Shown here piece after piece: positions 6,581 to 11,289 of a stretch of 11,289 nucleotides of DNA. The notes beneath the pieces were generated by a model that worked only from the letters and a program-made list of their open reading frames with translations, did no database searches and was not told the DNA's origin. The stretch's first letter is position 1. The number at the start of each line of letters is the position of its first letter. Origin of the DNA: Lentisphaeria bacterium UBA7640 (lineage in GTDB: Bacteria; Verrucomicrobiota; Lentisphaeria; Victivallales; Victivallaceae); contig DLIO01000034.1 in NCBI GenBank assembly GCA_002483765.1, positions 1 through 11,289 on the forward strand. The letters run 5' to 3'. Made by a program: the position numbers and the translations under genes.

Positions 6581-9544
6581 ATGAACACAGTCAAAACTTG
6601 CACAAAAAAACTTTCTTTGCCAACTTATCCGATCGCGTCAGAAGATCGTGAACCGCCTTTGTTGCCAGAGTTCACGCCCCGTGGTGCGACAATCTACCCC
6701 TACACAACTCAAGAGGTATTGAGTGATCAATCCGTTATGCGCGAATACGAGGCTGTTTATCTTGAAAATGATTATATTAAGTTAACCTTTCTCCCGGAGC
6801 TGAATGGACGCCTTTATTCTGCTTTCGACAAGGTTAATGGTAATGAGTTGTTTTATGCTAATCCAGTCATAAAAACAGGATTGTTCGCTGTCCGAGGGGC
6901 ATGGGCGGCGGTTGGCGTTGAATTCAATTTCCCTAACAGCCATACTTCAACGACGCTTGACTCCATTCAGTGTAAAACTAAAGAATATGATAATGGTTCC
7001 GCTTCGGTAATTGTCGGGGAAATTGATGACACTTCTCGCATGGGCTGGAGTGTTGAATGCAAATTGCACCCAGATTCCAGTGCAATTGAGATGAAAATTA
7101 AACTCAACAACTCGACTGATCTGGCGCAACGTTATTATTACTGGACTAATGCGGCTTGCGCTGCTTATGACGAAACAGAATTTATTTTTCCTCAATCCAC
7201 CCACAAACTATTAACTCATCCTCCGATGGATGCTTCGCGTTTAGCAAGAATTGACTATCCCGTTCACAACGGTAGTGATATCAGCTTTTTTAAAAATATT
7301 AAACAACATTTTCCCATATTTGCAGAAAACATGGATGAAGATTTTTTTGGTTTATATCATCACAATCTGGATTATGGAGTTGTTCATGTCGCTGACCATT
7401 CACTCGTACGAGGTAGAAAGTTATGGACATTCGGAACAGCTAGAGATGGACGTATTTTCATTGACCAACTGTCTGACGATGGACTTGACTATTGTGAATT
7501 GCAAACAGGACCATTTTCCTTACAATCTGATTATCGTATGCTCCAACCTGGACGTATGCATATCCAGACAGAATACTGGCTACCGGTAGCCAATACTAAT
7601 GGATTCAATCTAGCTTGTCGAGAATTCAGCGCAAAAGTCGTTGCTAAAGCTGAGCAAATTGAAATAAAGTTATGTGCCACTGTCAAACTTAAAAACGCAG
7701 TGGTAAAAGTCCTTAAGGATGGCAAAGGAATAACTTCTCAAAACTTTGATGTTACTCCATGTCAAACAGTTAAACTGCAATTGGCTGGAAATGAATTTGA
7801 TTCTATTTCTTTTTTGAATGCGGACGGCGAACAATTGGCGATTTTCACACATCAGACAGTTCCAGATTTTCTTTGCAGTCCTGATGATTCTACTAGTTTT
7901 TATCAACCTGCGTTGCTTGGGAAGTATTTGGAAGAACAGGATGATATTAATATGGCAACCGTCGTTTACGAAAAACATTCTGCAAATGATCCGTTTTGTA
8001 TGCTGGCCGCCACTAGAATTGCCTTTGATCAGGGATGTTTTAGTAAGGCTGAACAGTATTTGCTTGATATCATGCGTGTGGATCGCAATAATGGCGAGGG
8101 CTTAATTCTACGAGGCCTGCTTTATTATCGTAATAACAATTTAGCATTAGCGGAAAGAGCGTTTTCCCGTGCTGCTGATGATAACCGATTTCGTGATCGT
8201 GCCTTGTTTTATTTGGCATACTGTGCTGTTTCGGTTCAGAATTATCGGCGTGCTTTAACAATCTTTGATGAAATCTGCCAGTATGGGGTTCCAGATGTTA
8301 GGGCACAGCGCTTGAAAGTATATTGTCTGCAACGGTTAAACATGGATTATGCTGGTGCTAATATTTCATCAGAAAATACTTTTCCCATTTCTTCAATAAT
8401 GGAAGAAGTCGGCGAATTAATTGGGTTGCGCCATTATACAGCTGCGCTGGAACTGCTTGAACAATCTGATGGAAAACTTGATGCAAGTACTCTTTACTAT
8501 CATGCATGGCTAAACCACATGACAGGCAACGGAAAAGCAGCGCTACACTGTCTTTCTGAGGCAAGTAAAACGCCATGGACTGCCCGTTTCGCATTTCGCC
8601 TAGAAATGGAAGCGATTCTCCGTTATGCCTTGAGCATACAACCAGAAGATTGTACCGCCAGTTATCAATTGGGATGTTTACTCGCTGCAAAAAAACGTTG
8701 GGAGGAAGCCACTCCGTTTTGGCATGCCATAAAAACAGGTCAATATCTTAGTGATTCCCAGCGAAATCTAGCCTTGTATTATTGGAAAATAAAAAACGAT
8801 ATTGAATCAGCCGCAAGACATTTTCAACTTTCGTCATTTGCTAATGATGCCGGTTCTCGGACTCTTTTGGAAGCGGAAATGTTCTTTGAGGAAAGCGGAG
8901 ACTTACAGACCAGGCTGAAATTATTTGAGAATAGCGTTTTGGTAAAAACTGACAATCGTCTTCAACTTGCGAGGGTAAAAGTTCTTTTGGATAATGATTG
9001 TCCGGAAAAAGCCTTTGACTTATTAAAAAACGGTAACTTCCGTCTTTGCGAAGGCAAAAAACTTTCCCGCAGTCTTTATGAAAAAACTTGTGACGCCCTA
9101 GCTGAAAAAGCGTTGTCAAAAAAAAATTATGGAGCGGCAGCAAACTTTTATCTCAAAGCAACCAAATATCCAGAAAATATTGGTCTGGGTAAACCGTCAG
9201 GCAATAAAGAAGCCAAATGGTATTATTTAGCTGGAATAACTTTTCTAAAGCTTGGTGACGAAAAACAAGCGACCGAATGTTTTGCCAAGGGGGCTGAAAA
9301 AGGAGATTGGGTAGATATTGAATTCTTTCCAATTAAACAACTTATTTGGGAAGCTTCTTGGGAAAACATCGATATTGCATATTGGACTAATATTTTCTTC
9401 AGATCGCGTTGTTCGGAAAAAGCAGGTTTAACTGCACAAGCAGAAACTCTTATGCATCGTTTTTCAGAATATATGCAATTACAGGGAAAACATGGCCGAC
9501 AATCAGCTCCTGAATATCAGGAATTGACCAAACTAAAAATATGA
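6581..9544 (+). CDS. DUF5107 domain protein with C-terminal TPR-like repeats
   Basis: A 987-residue protein from the ATG at 6581. A TTG at 6557, directly after the upstream stop, would add 8 residues; the ATG is preferred because the family-like sequence begins soon after it, but neither start has a clear Shine-Dalgarno site. Residues about 25-335 match DUF5107, with LENDYIKLTFLPELNGRLYS (61-80), NPVIKTGL (94-101) and GAWAAVGVEFNFP (106-118) as family hallmarks, a later YYYWTNAA, and YCELQTGPF near its end. The fold is probably a galactose-mutarotase-like beta-sandwich. A short beta segment follows, and from about 448 to near the end there are alpha-helical pairs typical of tetratricopeptide repeats (for example GLLYYRNNNLALAERAFSRA and AGITFLKLGDEKQATECFAKG, the last copy close to the C-terminus). 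There is no signal peptide, so it is probably cytoplasmic. DUF5107-TPR proteins commonly sit beside glycoside hydrolase genes; their biochemical function is not known to me. Binding or processing of a sugar ligand by the N-terminal domain, with partner binding by the repeats, is inference. Confidence 0.88.
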   Translation: MNTVKTCTKKLSLPTYPIASEDREPPLLPEFTPRGATIYPYTTQEVLSDQSVMREYEAVYLENDYIKLTFLPELNGRLYSAFDKVNGNELFYANPVIKTGLFAVRGAWAAVGVEFNFPNSHTSTTLDSIQCKTKEYDNGSASVIVGEIDDTSRMGWSVECKLHPDSSAIEMKIKLNNSTDLAQRYYYWTNAACAAYDETEFIFPQSTHKLLTHPPMDASRLARIDYPVHNGSDISFFKNIKQHFPIFAENMDEDFFGLYHHNLDYGVVHVADHSLVRGRKLWTFGTARDGRIFIDQLSDDGLDYCELQTGPFSLQSDYRMLQPGRMHIQTEYWLPVANTNGFNLACREFSAKVVAKAEQIEIKLCATVKLKNAVVKVLKDGKGITSQNFDVTPCQTVKLQLAGNEFDSISFLNADGEQLAIFTHQTVPDFLCSPDDSTSFYQPALLGKYLEEQDDINMATVVYEKHSANDPFCMLAATRIAFDQGCFSKAEQYLLDIMRVDRNNGEGLILRGLLYYRNNNLALAERAFSRAADDNRFRDRALFYLAYCAVSVQNYRRALTIFDEICQYGVPDVRAQRLKVYCLQRLNMDYAGANISSENTFPISSIMEEVGELIGLRHYTAALELLEQSDGKLDASTLYYHAWLNHMTGNGKAALHCLSEASKTPWTARFAFRLEMEAILRYALSIQPEDCTASYQLGCLLAAKKRWEEATPFWHAIKTGQYLSDSQRNLALYYWKIKNDIESAARHFQLSSFANDAGSRTLLEAEMFFEESGDLQTRLKLFENSVLVKTDNRLQLARVKVLLDNDCPEKAFDLLKNGNFRLCEGKKLSRSLYEKTCDALAEKALSKKNYGAAANFYLKATKYPENIGLGKPSGNKEAKWYYLAGITFLKLGDEKQATECFAKGAEKGDWVDIEFFPIKQLIWEASWENIDIAYWTNIFFRSRCSEKAGLTAQAETLMHRFSEYMQLQGKHGRQSAPEYQELTKLKI

Positions 9545-9585
9545 TTATAGTTTAAAATTTTAATTTTATAAAAACATAGATAAAT

Positions 9586-9591
9586 CGAGGA
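9586..9591 (+). promoter_or_regulatory. Ribosome binding site of the FAD oxidoreductase gene
   Basis: CGAGGA six bases before the ATG at 9598. It fixes the start about 40 residues before the FAD-binding motif. The 53-base gap upstream is very AT-rich and shows no convincing terminator hairpin. Confidence 0.6.
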
Positions 9592-9597
9592 TTAATA

Positions 9598-10944
9598 ATG
9601 ATTGAAAGTGTGAAATCGAAAATGGATTGGATATCAGGAGTTAAAGAAAGCAGCTCGTCGAATCGTAATGAGGCTACTATTACCGAGTCCGCTAGGCAGG
9701 TGCCTGTCGCTGGTACGTATGATGTAATTATTGCAGGAGGAGGTCCAGCGGGAGTATGTGCTTCGCTGGCTGCCGCCAAATGTGGTGCAAGTGTTCTTTT
9801 ATTAGAGGTGGGGGGATGTCTTGGAGGTATTTTGACGTCAGGTTTGATGTCAAATATTATTGATTCTGCTAACAAAGGTGGCCTATTATGCGAAATCATT
9901 ACAGAATTGCAAGGCATGAAAATGACAGGAGGTTATAACTCTGTCGACCCCGAGGCTATTAAACATATATTTGAACGGCGTGCGAATCAAGCTGGTGTCA
10001 AAGTAAGACTCCATTCACGAGTTGTTGCGGCAATCGTATCTCCAGAACGTCAGCTTGAAACCATAATCACCGAATCATCTTCAGGACGGGAAGCTTGGCG
10101 TGGCAAAGTATTCATTGATGCGACTGGAAATGGTGATCTTGGTGCACTAGCTGGTTGTTCTTATGAATTGGGTGACTCAACAGGTAGGCTTCAGGCAATG
10201 AGCCTTTGCGCTTTAGTATATGGTGTAGATGCAACCAAAATTCCTGAATTATTACGATCTGATGAAGGCAAGCGTAATTTGTATGAACTATTGAAAAAAT
10301 CCGGTGCAACTCCCAGCTATTCGATGCCTACTCTATTTCCATTAAATAACAAAGGTTTTTTATTGATGTCCAACCACCAGTACCAGATCCGCCCAGATGA
10401 TGCGCAGGCTATTTCCGATGTAACATTATCCGCCAGATCTGAACTTTGGAACCAAATCGTGGCCTTACGCTTGACCGATCAGCGTCTGACCGAACTTCGT
10501 CTCGGAGTTACTGCAGCACAGATTGGTATTCGCGAAGGACGCCGGATTGCAGCGCAATACCGGTTGACTGTTGATGATTTGATTCACGGTAGGCGTCAGC
10601 CTGATCCAGTTTGTCGCGCAACCTTTAGCATTGATATTCATGGTGCCTTAGATGGTAATTCTGGCTATACTTCAAGTGGCATGAAAGTTCAACCGTACGA
10701 TATTCCTCTACGAGCGTTGATTGCCCGAGATGTATCAGGACTGTTGTTGGCTGGTCGCTGTATATGCGGTGATTTTTATGCCCACGCAAGTTACCGAGTA
10801 GTTGGTAATGCCGCTCCAGTTGGCGAAGCAGCAGGCATTTGCGCCGCCCTGGCCGTCCGTCATAACATACCAGTGGAGGAAGTCTCATATACTGATTTCG
10901 TGCAGTCCGGAGGTAATCCTCATCCTTCAGGCAACAATATTTAA
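9598..10944 (+). CDS. FAD-dependent oxidoreductase (FAD_oxidored family)
   Basis: A 448-residue flavoprotein, a usual length for the family. After a polar extension of about 40 residues it has the N-terminal Rossmann fold YDVIIAGGGPAG (41-52) with the ribose-binding acid E70 and the following CLGG. A second FAD contact, FIDATGNGD (172-180), is the family's IDATGDGD motif. IGIREGRR (309-316), then DIH, and the C-terminal GLLLAGRC-GDFYAHASYR (381-400) followed by GEAAG are also typical of FAD_oxidored (PF12831) proteins. There is no signal peptide or Tat motif, so it is probably cytoplasmic. Members are frequent in glycan-degradation loci of Planctomycetes and Lentisphaerae, but few are characterised. 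Oxidation of a sugar, sugar acid or glycoside is plausible from context only. It lies 53 bases after the DUF5107-TPR gene and is probably cotranscribed with it. Confidence 0.9.
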   Translation: MIESVKSKMDWISGVKESSSSNRNEATITESARQVPVAGTYDVIIAGGGPAGVCASLAAAKCGASVLLLEVGGCLGGILTSGLMSNIIDSANKGGLLCEIITELQGMKMTGGYNSVDPEAIKHIFERRANQAGVKVRLHSRVVAAIVSPERQLETIITESSSGREAWRGKVFIDATGNGDLGALAGCSYELGDSTGRLQAMSLCALVYGVDATKIPELLRSDEGKRNLYELLKKSGATPSYSMPTLFPLNNKGFLLMSNHQYQIRPDDAQAISDVTLSARSELWNQIVALRLTDQRLTELRLGVTAAQIGIREGRRIAAQYRLTVDDLIHGRRQPDPVCRATFSIDIHGALDGNSGYTSSGMKVQPYDIPLRALIARDVSGLLLAGRCICGDFYAHASYRVVGNAAPVGEAAGICAALAVRHNIPVEEVSYTDFVQSGGNPHPSGNNI

Positions 10945-10958
10945 ATATAGAAAATCTC

Positions 10959-10982
10959 TATCATTATCATTATCATTATCAT
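10959..10982 (+). repeat. Hexanucleotide microsatellite (TATCAT)4
   Basis: Four perfect head-to-tail copies of TATCAT, with partial units at both edges (CTC before, TATT after). It lies in the 70-base gap between the flavoprotein stop and the next start codon, ending 32 bases before that ATG. The unit length of six means that slippage would change spacing but could not shift a reading frame. It could alter promoter spacing or leader length, or be neutral. Confidence 0.9.
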
Positions 10983-11014
10983 TATTACAATTAAAATAGG
11001 ATGAACTAAATTTA

Positions 11015-11289
11015 ATGTCTGAAATATGTGAATCTCTAATTGATGGAAAAACCTTTGGTTTTAAAGATGTCTTGGTGAAATTTAAAGATCAAACTCTTAA
11101 CTTGGGCAATGCACTATTTGTTCGTGAATTAGACTTGTGCGAAGTAGTGCCCCGAACAAAATCCTTTGTATATCTGCCATTAAAGAAAGAACTCAGTTTT
11201 GAACAAGATTATTTTGATTTTTCTTTTATTGGTTATGCTTTACCTGGCGATATCAGGAAGACTGAATTTGAATTGGTTAATATCGAAGC
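11015..11289 (+). CDS. N-terminal part of an unrecognised protein (3' end outside window)
   Basis: An open frame from ATG 11015 to the right edge, 91 complete codons, beginning MSEICESLIDGKTFG. An AGGA sits about 13 bases upstream, a long but possible Shine-Dalgarno spacing. An earlier ATG at 11001 stops after two codons, so it is not the start. There is no signal peptide or membrane segment. The sequence is rich in predicted beta strands with alternating hydrophobic residues (for example FVYLPLKKELSF and FDFSFIGYAL), which would fit an N-terminal beta-sandwich of a sugar-active enzyme, but I do not recognise a family. Same strand and short gap make it a likely member of the same cluster. Confidence 0.6.
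   Translation, partial: MSEICESLIDGKTFGFKDVLVKFKDQTLNLGNALFVRELDLCEVVPRTKSFVYLPLKKELSFEQDYFDFSFIGYALPGDIRKTEFELVNIE

Noticed and set aside
8358..8690. Minus-strand open frame of 110 codons
   Set aside because: Antisense to the TPR region of the DUF5107 gene with no domain pattern; likely chance.
9545..9585. AT-rich inverted-looking stretch as a terminator
   Set aside because: Only A/T pairing is possible, with no GC stem followed by a T run, so it is not a convincing terminator.
9552..9917. Minus-strand open frame of 121 codons
   Set aside because: It covers the start of the FAD oxidoreductase, including its GGGPAG motif, on the opposite strand and has no recognisable features.
10802..10999. 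Short frame encoding a run of Ser-Leu repeats
   Set aside because: It overlaps the flavoprotein C-terminus out of frame, and the Ser-Leu run is only a translation of the TATCAT microsatellite.

Overview
The window is about 11.3 kb of AT-rich bacterial DNA with all genes on the plus strand and only short gaps between them (about 25 to 70 bases). It looks like part of a carbohydrate-degradation locus from the Planctomycetes-Verrucomicrobia-Lentisphaerae group, most likely a Lentisphaerota (Victivallis-like) genome. The reasons are a pseudopilin tail with an H-Xn-DG motif, large uncharacterised glycoside-hydrolase-like proteins, a DUF5107-TPR protein and a FAD_oxidored-type flavoprotein. The taxonomic call is inferred from this gene content, not from a marker gene.

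Layout: (1) <1-362, C-terminal end of a prepilin-like H-Xn-DG protein. (2) 410-1030, a small secreted stand-alone carbohydrate-binding-module (CBM) protein. (3) 1080-4544, a secreted 1154-residue protein with the same signal peptide and CBM, followed by a probable TIM-barrel hydrolase and a C-terminal beta domain. (4) 4592-6556, a 654-residue protein without a signal peptide that resembles a glycoside hydrolase, with GH101/GH129-like features. (5) 6581-9544, a DUF5107 domain followed by TPR-like helical repeats. (6) 9598-10944, a FAD-dependent oxidoreductase of the FAD_oxidored type. (7) 11015->11289, the start of an unrecognised gene.

The clearest structural event is a tandem duplication of about 0.65 kb that made gene 2 from the leader, signal peptide and CBM of gene 3. 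The copy ends in a few codons, a stop and a short 3' gap that resemble the end of the pseudopilin gene. This suggests the duplicated unit ran from the pseudopilin tail into the CBM gene. The two CBM copies differ mostly at synonymous positions, so the short copy seems to be kept as a working protein.

Working model (inference): the two CBM proteins act outside the cytoplasm on a glycan or glycoconjugate. Released material is then processed inside the cell by the GH-like protein, the DUF5107-TPR protein and the flavoprotein, which could oxidise a sugar or glycoside. No transporter, regulator, tRNA, rRNA, CRISPR array or insertion sequence was seen. The substrate cannot be read from the sequence.
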